From NCBI RefSeq assembly GCF_013282215.1, contig NZ_CP048103.1, positions 372,001 to 436,000 on the forward strand: 64,000 bases of DNA, given 5' to 3'. The translations under genes and the position numbers were made by a program. Origin of the DNA: Kroppenstedtia eburnea (GTDB taxonomy: Bacteria; Bacillota; Bacilli; Thermoactinomycetales; DSM-45169). The notes below the pieces were generated by a model. The model searched no databases, was not told where the DNA came from, and worked only from the letters and a program-made list of their open reading frames with translations. The stretch's first letter is position 1. Each line of letters starts with the position of its first letter. Shown here one piece after another: positions 46,464 to 54,430 of the stretch.

Positions 46464-47217
46464 AATGAATATTCTTAAACAGTACTTTGAGTTTAAAAGA
46501 TATTTTTTCAACACGCTTCTGGAAGTGATCAGTCTTTATATTGTTTTGATGGGACTTCTCCTCGGTTTCAGCATGGTTGGTGGAGAAGTGGATCATTTTG
46601 AGGAAAAAATGGAGTATGTGGTGGCCGGATATATTATTTGGATCATTTCTTATACCGCTGTCCAGGCGATCGGTTATGAAGTATATAACGATTTGCAGAG
46701 AGGGACGTTGGATCAACTGTATATGACTCCGTTGCCGGTTTGGCAAATTATGCTGGGACGGATGGTTGGAAATGTAATGTTTCGGATTGTGGGAGTTGTA
46801 TTGTTGTTATTGCTGTCCATGGTGACAACGGGCATATATCTTTACTTTGATCTACTCACTTTGTTACCAATTTTCTTGGTCACATTGATCAGTATGTTCG
46901 GTGTGGGGTATATGGTTGCCGGATTGTGTCTGTTATTGAAACAGGTGTCCAACTTATTGATGTTTTCCCAACTCCTCATGATGTCAGTCATTTACATACC
47001 TTTGGAATCGGCCCCTTATCTAAAGTATTTACCATTCATTTACGGAGTGGACCTCCTTAAAAAAACGATGCTCTATGAAGCGCATTTAATTGATTTTTCC
47101 TTGTGGCAATATGGATTCTTGGCATTGAATTCCCTGTTTTATTTTATACTGGGAATCTACTGCTATTCTCTTTGTGAAAAAACAGCTTTAGATCGGGGGA
47201 TTCTGGGAAAGTATTGA
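46447..47217 (+). CDS. ABC-2 type transporter permease
   Basis: About 256 residues starting MLSMFKMNILKQYFEFKRYF. Six hydrophobic segments lie at ~20-45, 58-80, 105-135, 140-170, 175-195 and 225-250. The motif EVYNDLQRGTLDQLYMTPLP is the conserved ABC-2 element before the third helix. It works with the overlapping ATPase gene as a small exporter. The substrate is inferred from position only. Confidence 0.85.
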   Translation: MLSMFKMNILKQYFEFKRYFFNTLLEVISLYIVLMGLLLGFSMVGGEVDHFEEKMEYVVAGYIIWIISYTAVQAIGYEVYNDLQRGTLDQLYMTPLPVWQIMLGRMVGNVMFRIVGVVLLLLLSMVTTGIYLYFDLLTLLPIFLVTLISMFGVGYMVAGLCLLLKQVSNLLMFSQLLMMSVIYIPLESAPYLKYLPFIYGVDLLKKTMLYEAHLIDFSLWQYGFLALNSLFYFILGIYCYSLCEKTALDRGILGKY

Positions 47218-47235
47218 GACTTCGTAATTACCAAA

Positions 47236-47478
47236 ATGTTAACTGGTTGCAGATCCGGGAACGGATTGGAATCCGACACCATTTGTTTGGTAAGCGGTCA
47301 TCCAATTCCACTTCACCCTTTCGACGGATTTTAAACAGAAAGAGACAGAGTTCAATCAGATCAGTGCAGAGTGGGAAGACCGGGAGAGAAAGGTGGAGGA
47401 TGCGATTCTACTATCAAAGCGGCTATTTCCAATGAGGAGGATTCAACCCGATGATCGGTTCAAATGAAATGTTAAAAG
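47236..47478 (+). pseudogene. Possible small frameshifted gene
   Basis: Two protein-like pieces lie in adjacent frames. One is ~32 codons from an ATG at 47236 ending HPIPLHPFDGF. The second runs to a TGA near 47478 (TEFNQISAEWEDRERKVED, then LLSKRLFPMRRIQPDDRF). They would join into ~76 residues if one T of the TTTT run near 47333 were removed. No ribosome binding site precedes the first piece and no family is recognised, so it may be noise. The second piece overlaps the start of the kinase gene. Confidence 0.25.
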
Positions 47479-48362
47479 GAAAGGGAAGTTCTTTTGGAAC
47501 CTTCGGTGAATTGCTCCAAGGTGTGGATACGGAGGGACGGGATTTTTTAGTCACTTTCCCCATATGCCGATATTCACATGCTTTTTTTACCCCGGACAGC
47601 CATCAGAAAGGGGTGATGGTGGAGCCCGATTTTAAAGAAAAGTCCCGCTTGCTGGCAGAATGGATTTTAGATCATTATTCATTTCCGGTGGGGGGCAAGC
47701 TGAAGATCGAAAGTGAACTTCCCGTGGGAAAAGGGATGTCCAGCTCTTCGGCTGACCTTGTGGCCACTGCACGGGCAGTGGAGTCCTGCATGGGGATCGA
47801 GGTCCCGTTGGATCTGCTGCAAAGGTTGATGAGGAGGATTGAGCCTTCCGATGGAGTGATGTATCCCGGCGTGGTCTCCTATTATCATCGCAACGTTTCA
47901 TTATGTGAATTTCTGGGTTGGCTACCCGGGTTGACAGTTGTGGGTCTGGATGAGGGTGGTGAGGTGGATACCATCCAGTTCAACCAGATTCCGAAGATGT
48001 TTTCGAAGTCGGAAAAAATGTTGTACAGTCAATTGTTGAAAAGTGTAACTGAGGCTCTGAAAAGAAGAGATCTGATTACGGTTGGACAGGTGGCCACCCA
48101 AAGTGCTTTGATGAATCAAAAGTTGAAGCCAAAAAAGAACTTGCAGGAATTGATATCCTTATGTGATACGGTGGACGGCCTGGGGGTGATTGTGGCCCAC
48201 AGCGGTACTTGTTTGGGAGTGTTGTTGGACCAGAGTCGTCCGGATTACGATGAACAATTGAGTGAATTGATGGAAAGGACACAAAAGTTGTTGCTTGCAC
48301 CGGAACTTTTTTATTCATTGAATGTCTCCCCGTCCCCGATGGGAAAACTGGCGGTTTATTAA
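47451..48362 (+). CDS. GHMP kinase, PduX/L-threonine kinase-like
   Basis: 303 residues, ATG ten bases after GAGGAGG. The entry GTFGELLQGVD and FLVTFPICRYS match the PduX-type GHMP subgroup, and the phosphate-binding loop is LPVGKGMSSSSADLV (~residues 90-104). GHGH-like C-terminal motif appears as AHSGTCLGVLL. PduX phosphorylates L-threonine for cobalamin synthesis, but no cobalamin gene is present here. In this setting it may phosphorylate an amino acid precursor or the peptide product itself. A terminator follows, so it ends the exporter transcript. Confidence 0.82.
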   Translation: MIGSNEMLKGKGSSFGTFGELLQGVDTEGRDFLVTFPICRYSHAFFTPDSHQKGVMVEPDFKEKSRLLAEWILDHYSFPVGGKLKIESELPVGKGMSSSSADLVATARAVESCMGIEVPLDLLQRLMRRIEPSDGVMYPGVVSYYHRNVSLCEFLGWLPGLTVVGLDEGGEVDTIQFNQIPKMFSKSEKMLYSQLLKSVTEALKRRDLITVGQVATQSALMNQKLKPKKNLQELISLCDTVDGLGVIVAHSGTCLGVLLDQSRPDYDEQLSELMERTQKLLLAPELFYSLNVSPSPMGKLAVY

Positions 48363-48374
48363 CAGAGAGGGAAC

Positions 48375-48402
48375 GGAGCACGATTATGTGCTCTGTTTTT
48401 TA
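48375..48402 (+). terminator. Terminator after GHMP kinase gene
   Basis: GGAGCAC pairs with GTGCTCT around a 6-base loop, followed by TTTTTT. Confidence 0.88.
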
Positions 48403-48436
48403 ATTTCTGTGATTGACATTTTGGCTGTCCAGCATT

Positions 48437-48465
48437 ATATACTTAGTATAGTATACTGAGTATAT
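48437..48465 (+). promoter_or_regulatory. Tandem palindromic operator B (candidate PadR site)
   Basis: ATATACTTAGTATA (from 48437) and GTATACTGAGTATAT (48451-48465) are adjacent palindromes, 14 bases centre to centre, ~22 bases before the RND exporter start. The same pattern occurs at 20796 and 51602. Confidence 0.8.
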
Positions 48466-48486
48466 AGGGGAGAGTGCTAAATAACA

Positions 48487-51400
48487 ATGACTTGGTTAAC
48501 GCGATTCAGTCTGAAAAATATCATTGCCGTATTTATCCTTGTGGTTCTGATATCGGCTTTGGGCATCTATGCAGGACTTCATTTCAACCAGGAAGCGTTG
48601 CCCGATGTTTCAGATCCCCGAATCATTGTCCAAACAGGGTTTCCGGGTGCTTCCTCCCTTCAGGTTCAGGATCAGGTGACTCAACCCTTGAAGCAGGCTC
48701 TGGAACAAGTGGAGGGTCTGAAAAATATTCGCAGCCAGTCGGCAAACAATTTCTCGGTTATTGATCTTGTTTTTGAAGACCGGGCAGATGTAAATGAGAA
48801 AAAAGCTTGGGTCGAGGAACAGCTCAATTCAGTCCAACTGCCTGAGGGGACGGGAAAACCGGAGGTGATCAAGGCTTCCTTAACAAACTTTCCGGTGATT
48901 TATGCGGCTGTCACCGCCAAGGAGGACAAGGAAAAGGAAGCGGAAAAGCTTCAATCGCTGGTGAAGGATCGTATCATTCCATCTTTGGAAAGAGTCGATG
49001 GCGTTTCAAAAGTTGAAGAAGCGGGGCTGGCACCCAAATCGATCACGATCAATTTGAAAGTGGACAAAATGAAGAAAGAAGGGATTTCCCTTCAGGAAAT
49101 TCAACAAGGGATGGGGTCCGTAAATCAATCCCTGGCCGTGGGAAGCCTTCAGATAAATGAGAAAGAGCAGCCATTGGTTGTAACCGGACAGTTTGACTCT
49201 GCCGAGGAAGTAGAGAACTTCATTGTACGATCCCAACCGGAATTGCGGCTAAAGGAGATTGCCGAAGTGGTCCGGGGATCCGACCGACAAGAAACGATCA
49301 GTTATTTCCAGGGGAAGCCAGGGATCTCCCTGACGATTCATAAAACACCGGATACCAACACTGTGAAGATGACGAAGGACGTTCAGAAAGAATTGGAGAC
49401 CTTCAAAGAAGAAGCAGATATCGAACTCGTTTACAATGATGCTCAAGAGATCGAACGGTCCATTGCCGGGATGCTGGAAAAAGGATTACTGGGGGCTCTT
49501 CTCGCTTCCGTTGTCGTTTTATTGTTCTTGCGGGACTTTCGTGCAACCCTGGTTGCAATTATCTCCATTCCGCTGTCAGTCTTGGTGACTCTCTCTTTGC
49601 TCAAGTATTTCACGGATATCAGCTTGAACATTATGACATTGAGTGGTATGACCGTGGCGGTTGGACGTGTGGTGGATGACAGTATTGTAGTGATGGAGAA
49701 CATCATCAGGAGGCTTCAAAAAGAGCGACTATCCAGGGAGATGGTTTTGGATGCCACAAAAGAGGTTGGAAGGGCGATTACGGGTTCCACGATTACCACG
49801 ATTGCTGTTTTTGCCCCTTTAATCCTGGTCAGTGGAATGATCGGAAAAATGTTTGCTCCCTTCGGTCTGACAGTGGTCTTTGCTCTTTTGGCATCACTGC
49901 TGGTTGCTGTGACCGTGGTTCCCGCCTTGAGCTTCCTGTTTATACGTCGGAAAACCAGAAAGGAGTCTCACGACGCGGGGATTTATTCCCTCTATCGTCG
50001 AAGCTTGAAGTGGTCCTTGAATCACAAGGCAACGGTATTAACCTTGTCACTAATTCTCTTTTTGGCCAGCCTGCCTCTGGCCGGGATGTCTCCTTTCACC
50101 TTCCTGCCTGAGCAGGAGGAGAAATATGTGGAGGCCCGATTGGAGATGCCCCGGGGTTCCGGTTTGGACGCGCTGGATCGGGAAGCCAAAAGATTGGATG
50201 GGATCATAAGTGAATCGGATGATGTGGAATTATCTCAAGTGGTGATCGGTAAAAGGTTAGGTGATGGGCTGGGGGATTCCAGCAATCAGGCGGATTGGAT
50301 GGTCAAACTGAAAACTTCGGCGGATACAGGCGCTTTTGTAGAAAAAATGAAAAGGAAACTGACTCCCAATACGCAAGGTGCAAAAATGGACATTTATGAA
50401 ATGGCGGGTGCCGGTTCAGCCCAAATCAATGTGACAGTGAAAGGAAAGGATACCGGGGATCTCAGGTTGGCCGCAGAGAAGATTACGGAAGAGATTGCTC
50501 AGATCAAAGGAACTCAAAATGTGGAAAACTCATTGGTGTCCGATGTTAAAACACTGGAGTTGAGCATCCGTCCCAAAGAAGCCCTAGCCAATGGATTGAG
50601 CACGATGCAGGTGGCCCAATCGATTCAACCATTCTTGTCGAAGCAGAAAATTGGTGAAGTGGGTGAAGGCGGGGAAAAAGAGGATCTTCATCTTCAAGTG
50701 ACCGGACAATCGATGAATTCGGAAAAGGAGCTTGGAAAACTTCCGCTGTTCTCCCCATCCGGGGAACTGCTGCAAGTGAAAGATATTGCGGAAATAAAGG
50801 AAGTAAACATGCCCAGCACCTTGCAATACGACGGTGAGGAACCTTATGCAACGATCAGTGGGACGATTTCGGATGAAGATGCGGGTGGAGTGAATCAGCA
50901 AATCCGGGACAAGGTAAACAAATTATCTCTGCCTGATGGGGTGAAGGTTCAGTTTGGGGGTAGTGATGAACAAATTCAGCAGATGGTGACTGATATGGGT
51001 ATAGCCATACTGGTCGCAATCGGTCTGGTATACTTGGTGATGGTAGTCACATTTTCGGAAGGGCGAGCTCCTTTTGCCATTCTTTTCTCCCTGCCGCTGG
51101 CGGTGATCGGTGCTTTGGGAGCCACCGTCCTCACCAAGCAGCCGATCTCCTTGTCCAGTCTGATCGGTATGTTGATGCTGATCGGAATTGTAGTCACCAA
51201 TGCCATTGTGTTGGTTGATCGAGTGCAACAGCAAAAAAACAGAGGGCTTACAGTTCGGGAATCTCTGTTGGAAGCCGGATCGACACGCTTGCGCCCGATC
51301 TTGATGACAGCGGTGGCTACGATCGGTGCATTGTTGCCTCTTTCCTTCGGGGTGGGTGAAGGGGCACTGGTCTCTACCGGGCTGGCTGTTGTTGTGATCG

Positions 51401-51510
51401 GGGGCCTGATCACTTCCACGCTGCTGACATTGTGGGTGGTACCTGTCATGTATGAGTTGCTTCATCGGAGGCAAGTGAAAAAACAGAGCGCTCTCAAAAA
51501 TGTCGTTTGA
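48487..51510 (+). CDS. RND family efflux transporter (SwrC/YerP-like)
   Basis: A 1007-residue RND (HAE1/AcrB-type) protein with the expected 12 helices: one at the N-terminus (~12-32), a large extracytoplasmic loop (~33-330), six helices (~335-540), a second loop, and five C-terminal helices. Motif A is GMTVAVGRVVDDSIVVMENI. Gram-positive members include B. subtilis SwrC, which gives self-resistance to the lipopeptide surfactin; by analogy this may expel the product of the adjacent cluster. No membrane fusion or outer membrane partner is needed or seen. Operator B directly upstream suggests PadR control. Confidence 0.92.
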   Translation: MTWLTRFSLKNIIAVFILVVLISALGIYAGLHFNQEALPDVSDPRIIVQTGFPGASSLQVQDQVTQPLKQALEQVEGLKNIRSQSANNFSVIDLVFEDRADVNEKKAWVEEQLNSVQLPEGTGKPEVIKASLTNFPVIYAAVTAKEDKEKEAEKLQSLVKDRIIPSLERVDGVSKVEEAGLAPKSITINLKVDKMKKEGISLQEIQQGMGSVNQSLAVGSLQINEKEQPLVVTGQFDSAEEVENFIVRSQPELRLKEIAEVVRGSDRQETISYFQGKPGISLTIHKTPDTNTVKMTKDVQKELETFKEEADIELVYNDAQEIERSIAGMLEKGLLGALLASVVVLLFLRDFRATLVAIISIPLSVLVTLSLLKYFTDISLNIMTLSGMTVAVGRVVDDSIVVMENIIRRLQKERLSREMVLDATKEVGRAITGSTITTIAVFAPLILVSGMIGKMFAPFGLTVVFALLASLLVAVTVVPALSFLFIRRKTRKESHDAGIYSLYRRSLKWSLNHKATVLTLSLILFLASLPLAGMSPFTFLPEQEEKYVEARLEMPRGSGLDALDREAKRLDGIISESDDVELSQVVIGKRLGDGLGDSSNQADWMVKLKTSADTGAFVEKMKRKLTPNTQGAKMDIYEMAGAGSAQINVTVKGKDTGDLRLAAEKITEEIAQIKGTQNVENSLVSDVKTLELSIRPKEALANGLSTMQVAQSIQPFLSKQKIGEVGEGGEKEDLHLQVTGQSMNSEKELGKLPLFSPSGELLQVKDIAEIKEVNMPSTLQYDGEEPYATISGTISDEDAGGVNQQIRDKVNKLSLPDGVKVQFGGSDEQIQQMVTDMGIAILVAIGLVYLVMVVTFSEGRAPFAILFSLPLAVIGALGATVLTKQPISLSSLIGMLMLIGIVVTNAIVLVDRVQQQKNRGLTVRESLLEAGSTRLRPILMTAVATIGALLPLSFGVGEGALVSTGLAVVVIGGLITSTLLTLWVVPVMYELLHRRQVKKQSALKNVV

Positions 51511-51520
51511 CTCTGGTCTG

Positions 51521-51554
51521 CAAATCCGGTTTCTTCTTCGAGGAACCGGATTTG
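51521..51554 (+). terminator. Hairpin terminator after RND gene
   Basis: CAAATCCGGTTTC pairs with GAGGAACCGGATTTG; the T-rich tail is weak (TTTGCCTCTT). Confidence 0.65.
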
Positions 51555-51601
51555 CCTCTTCGTTTCGGTCTAAAATGTATTTGCATTCGGGGGGATATAA
51601 A

Positions 51602-51629
51602 ATATACTTAGTATATATACCGGGTACAT
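51602..51629 (+). promoter_or_regulatory. Tandem palindromic operator C (candidate PadR site)
   Basis: ATATACTTAGTATAT (51602-51616) overlaps ATATACCGGGTACAT (51615-51629), 13 bases centre to centre, ending 12 bases before the ATPase start. Its first palindrome is identical to that of operator A. Confidence 0.8.
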
Positions 51630-51640
51630 GAATGGGAGAG

Positions 51641-52372
51641 ATGATGTTGATCGTGATGGAGGGATTGTGCAAAAGATATCCGTCAGGGGAGCGCCCGGTG
51701 GTGGACGGAGTGAATTTGCACGTAGAGCAAGGGGAATTTGTTGCCGTGATGGGGCCCAGCGGTTCCGGGAAAAGCACACTGTTAAATTTGATGGGTGGAT
51801 TCGATTCGCCGGACCAGGGAAAGGTCTGTGTGGATGGGTTGTCTCTTTATGATCTGTCGGAAAAGAGGAGAACGTTGATCAGGCGGCGTAAGATAGGTTT
51901 TGTTTTCCAAAATTACAATCTGATTCCCACGCTGAACGTAAGGGAGAATATCGCTTTTCCCATGGCCGTGGATCGTTGTCCACGAGAGGAAATCCAGATG
52001 CGAGTAAAGCAATTGGTCCAAGACTTGGAGCTGGAAGGGAAAGAGGAATCCTTTCCGGCGGAACTCTCCGGAGGTCAACAACAGCGGGTCGCCATCGCCC
52101 GGGCATTGTCCATGCAACCCAGAGTCATCTTGGCCGATGAACCCACGGGAAATCTGGATCGTCGACGCAGTCGGGAGGTTCTGGAAATACTCTCACGACT
52201 CCACCGGAAAGAACGACTGACCATTGTGATGGTAACCCATGATTTGTCTGCGGCAGGTTATGCGGAAAGGATTCTCCTTTACAAAGACGGACGTATTGAA
52301 TCGGATATCAGGCAATCGGCAGGGGATTTGCAACATGTTTTAGAGGATTTTCTGACCATCCTTCGAACATAG
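51641..52372 (+). CDS. ABC transporter ATP-binding protein (MacB/LolD type), no adjacent permease
   Basis: About 243 residues from ATG codons at 51641/51644 after GGGAGAG. Walker A GPSGSGKST, Q-loop FVFQNY, signature LSGGQQQRVAIARAL, Walker B VILADEPT and VTHDLS are present. It is a close paralogue of the ATPase at 16782-17507, down to the C-terminal HVLEDFL. No FtsX permease follows, unlike its paralogue, so it may share the permease at 17470 or use one elsewhere. It is probably controlled with the RND and DUF4097 genes through operator C. Confidence 0.9.
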   Translation: MMLIVMEGLCKRYPSGERPVVDGVNLHVEQGEFVAVMGPSGSGKSTLLNLMGGFDSPDQGKVCVDGLSLYDLSEKRRTLIRRRKIGFVFQNYNLIPTLNVRENIAFPMAVDRCPREEIQMRVKQLVQDLELEGKEESFPAELSGGQQQRVAIARALSMQPRVILADEPTGNLDRRRSREVLEILSRLHRKERLTIVMVTHDLSAAGYAERILLYKDGRIESDIRQSAGDLQHVLEDFLTILRT

Positions 52373-52496
52373 AGGCATTCCATTTCATGTGTTTCCATAT
52401 TCGTGTGGTTTTTTTGAAGAGGCTTTATTCCGAGGGAAGAGATAGTGACAGAGAGAGCCGGAATTTGAAACGAAAACAGTTTGGGGGAACAATACG

Positions 52497-53165
52497 TTGT
52501 TGGAGTGGATTGCGACTCACCGCTGGTGGTTTCTCATCGCTGTTGAGGTCTCTTTTTGGGTGTTGATCATCGGGTTTCTGGTCATGCGCTACGGTTTCGG
52601 GATTCGGTCCCACCGGGTGTTCCTGTGGCTGCTCGCTTTGAATCTGCTCAGCTTTCTGGCTCTCGGGATCATCGATTACCGGGAAACGGGACAATTCTCC
52701 ACCTTTCAGGTGGTGGTCGTGGTCGCTTTGCTATACAGTATCACTTACGGTCCCAAAGATCTGAAACGTCTCGATCGGTACATACGACTCAAAATGGCCC
52801 GCTGGAAAGGGGAAAGCCTCCCTCCGGAAGAGGAAGCCCGCCTGCGGGAAGAGAGGGAAAAGGAAGAGAAGAAGAATTATGGGCGCCTCCATGCCCGCGG
52901 GCAACGAAGGGGTTGGTATCTCCATCTGCTGTTGTTCTTGATCGCTCATTTCGTCTTTGCCTATCTATTTGGCTGGAAACCGGCGAGCGGGGTCGGGGGA
53001 TGGGTGGAGACTTGGATCGATTCGTGGAATACGCCGGAACTTTTCCCCTTCCGCAAGGAAGAGGTCAACCAGATCAGCCGCATCTGGACGCTCATCCTCT
53101 TGATCGATGGGATCAATTCCTTCTATTACACGATTTTTCCGAAGAAGAAAAAGAAGACGGATTAG
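52497..53165 (+). CDS. Hypothetical multi-pass membrane protein
   Basis: 222 residues from a TTG after GGGGGAAC. Three hydrophobic helices occupy ~8-30, ~40-60 and ~65-85. A charged cytoplasmic segment follows (~95-140; PPEEEARLREEREKEEKK), then two more helices (~143-162 and ~195-215) and a lysine-rich tail (FPKKKKKTD). The order and charge suggest an integral membrane protein with a cytoplasmic C-terminus. No family is recognised. A terminator is shared with the convergent hsp20 gene. Confidence 0.7.
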   Translation: MLEWIATHRWWFLIAVEVSFWVLIIGFLVMRYGFGIRSHRVFLWLLALNLLSFLALGIIDYRETGQFSTFQVVVVVALLYSITYGPKDLKRLDRYIRLKMARWKGESLPPEEEARLREEREKEEKKNYGRLHARGQRRGWYLHLLLFLIAHFVFAYLFGWKPASGVGGWVETWIDSWNTPELFPFRKEEVNQISRIWTLILLIDGINSFYYTIFPKKKKKTD

Positions 53166-53198
53166 GGCATTCCCGATCAATATTCAATAAAGGCAAGC

Positions 53199-53240
53199 CA
53201 AAGCCGTTTCCCGTAGCGAGTCAGGGGAAACGGCTTCTTC
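53199..53240. terminator. Bidirectional terminator
   Basis: AAAGCCGTTTCCC pairs with GGGGAAACGGCTT between convergent genes. T-rich tails are short on both sides. Confidence 0.7.
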
Positions 53241-53246
53241 AAGGTC

Positions 53247-53681
53247 TCAGGAACTTTCCTCCTCAAAACGAACCTCCACCTCTTTGCCTACCATTTCTTT
53301 GAGCAAACGAATTTCCAGGAGGCCGCTTTTGTAACTGGCTTGGATCCGGTCGGGGGAATAGTGGAAAGGGAGTTGAATCCTCCGTTTGAAGCGGCCGAAC
53401 CGCCGCTCGCCCAAGGCGATTTTTTCCTTTGGCACCGGATATCCATAGGGAATCTCCCCCTGCAGGATCAAGTTTTGTGACTCCAGGGTGATCTGGATAT
53501 CATTCGGGGAGGAAAGTCCGGGGATTTCCACCACGATGACCCCTTCCCGCTCCGTCTCATAGATGTCCACACCGGGTCCCCTACGGGGGAGGGCTTGATG
53601 CAGTTCGTTCCAAAACTTATCACCAAAGACGCCTCCCACTTTCCCCTGAACATTGGACCAATCGTAAGAGTCTTTTTTCAA
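53247..53681 (-). CDS. Hsp20/alpha-crystallin small heat-shock protein
   Basis: A 144-residue small heat-shock protein. The alpha-crystallin domain spans ~35-125, from VDIYETEREGVIVVEIPGLS to YKSGLLEIRL, where the usual A-x-x-x-N-G-V-L motif reads ASYKSGLLEI. The N-terminal region is short and contains a FWNELHQ segment. It acts as an ATP-independent holdase in the cytoplasm. No CIRCE element is seen before it, so it is not obviously HrcA-controlled. Confidence 0.9.
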   Translation of the reverse strand: MKKDSYDWSNVQGKVGGVFGDKFWNELHQALPRRGPGVDIYETEREGVIVVEIPGLSSPNDIQITLESQNLILQGEIPYGYPVPKEKIALGERRFGRFKRRIQLPFHYSPDRIQASYKSGLLEIRLLKEMVGKEVEVRFEEESS

Positions 53682-53921
53682 CCCGATCCCACCTCTGATC
53701 CCGTTACCGGTTGTCGACGAACCGGAATGGAGTTTGATATTTCACTCTATGCGGCAAACCGGGCTTCCGTGACCGGACTGTGAGAGGAGACCACACAAAA
53801 ATGTTTTGGGACCGGGCTTTCATCTTCCTCGTATTTTGTAGGATAATAAGTTTATTATATCCTCAAATCTTTTTATTTTTTTACAGTTTTATTGGCAGTA
53901 TGGATGGGGGAGGTTGATGAA

Positions 53922-54161
53922 ATGGGAAAATTTGAACAGGTGGCTTCACTCTCCTCGGACATTCAGGATCTTTGCAAATCACCCCGGGAGGGGGAGAAGC
54001 CGGAAACCAAACTGATCGAGATGTTGGTGGAGATCGCCAAGGGAACCCGATATTGGGACGATGTTGAAGCGGCTGTCAACGCCTATGAAGCTTATCACCG
54101 CGATCAGTCTGAACGGGAAAAACACGTATACAAACCCAAGAGGTTACCCTGGAGGGTGTAG
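53922..54161 (+). CDS. Small hypothetical protein
   Basis: A 79-residue soluble protein, MGKFEQVASLSSDIQDLCKS, with GGGGGAGG eight bases before the ATG. It is predicted mostly helical, acidic in the middle (YWDDVEAAVNAYEAYHRD) and basic at the end (KHVYKPKRLPWRV). No family is recognised. The upstream sequence has an AT-rich near-palindrome (GATAATA ... TATTATATC around 53839-53858) that may be a regulator site. Confidence 0.55.
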   Translation: MGKFEQVASLSSDIQDLCKSPREGEKPETKLIEMLVEIAKGTRYWDDVEAAVNAYEAYHRDQSEREKHVYKPKRLPWRV

Positions 54162-54210
54162 AATTCTCAAGGCTGTTGATTAACCGAAAAATGGGTGGTG
54201 GAGAGAGTCG

Positions 54211-54280
54211 TGTACTGCCATAACGAGACCGGGAGCGAAAGCTCCCTGGCGAGACTTGTGCCCTATGGGTGCAACGGTCG
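54211..54280 (-). repeat. Palindromic repeat element, copy 5 (fragment)
   Basis: CCATAACGAGACCGGGAGC, then GAAA, GCTCCCTGGCGAGACTTGTG and CCCTATGGGT match one tandem unit of the repeat family in inverted orientation. GGGAGC and GCTCCC form an internal hairpin. The long hairpin module and clear terminal repeats are missing. Confidence 0.7.
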
Positions 54281-54390
54281 CGTGGTAGAACACGATCTCC
54301 CCATTCAAAATGTGGTTAATTAACACACCTTGTAGGATCTCAAAATTGCCATATAACACATTGGAGCAACATCATCCATTGGGAGTTGAA

Positions 54391-54420
54391 CGCCCGCCGC
54401 AGAGGCGGGCTTTCTTATTT
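54391..54420 (+). terminator. Terminator-like hairpin
   Basis: GCCCGCC and GGCGGGC pair around a short loop, followed by TTTCTTATTT on the plus strand. It lies beside the 3' end of the threonine dehydratase gene and ~230 bases beyond the small gene at 53922. Confidence 0.65.
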
Positions 54421-54430
54421 CCAACACCCA

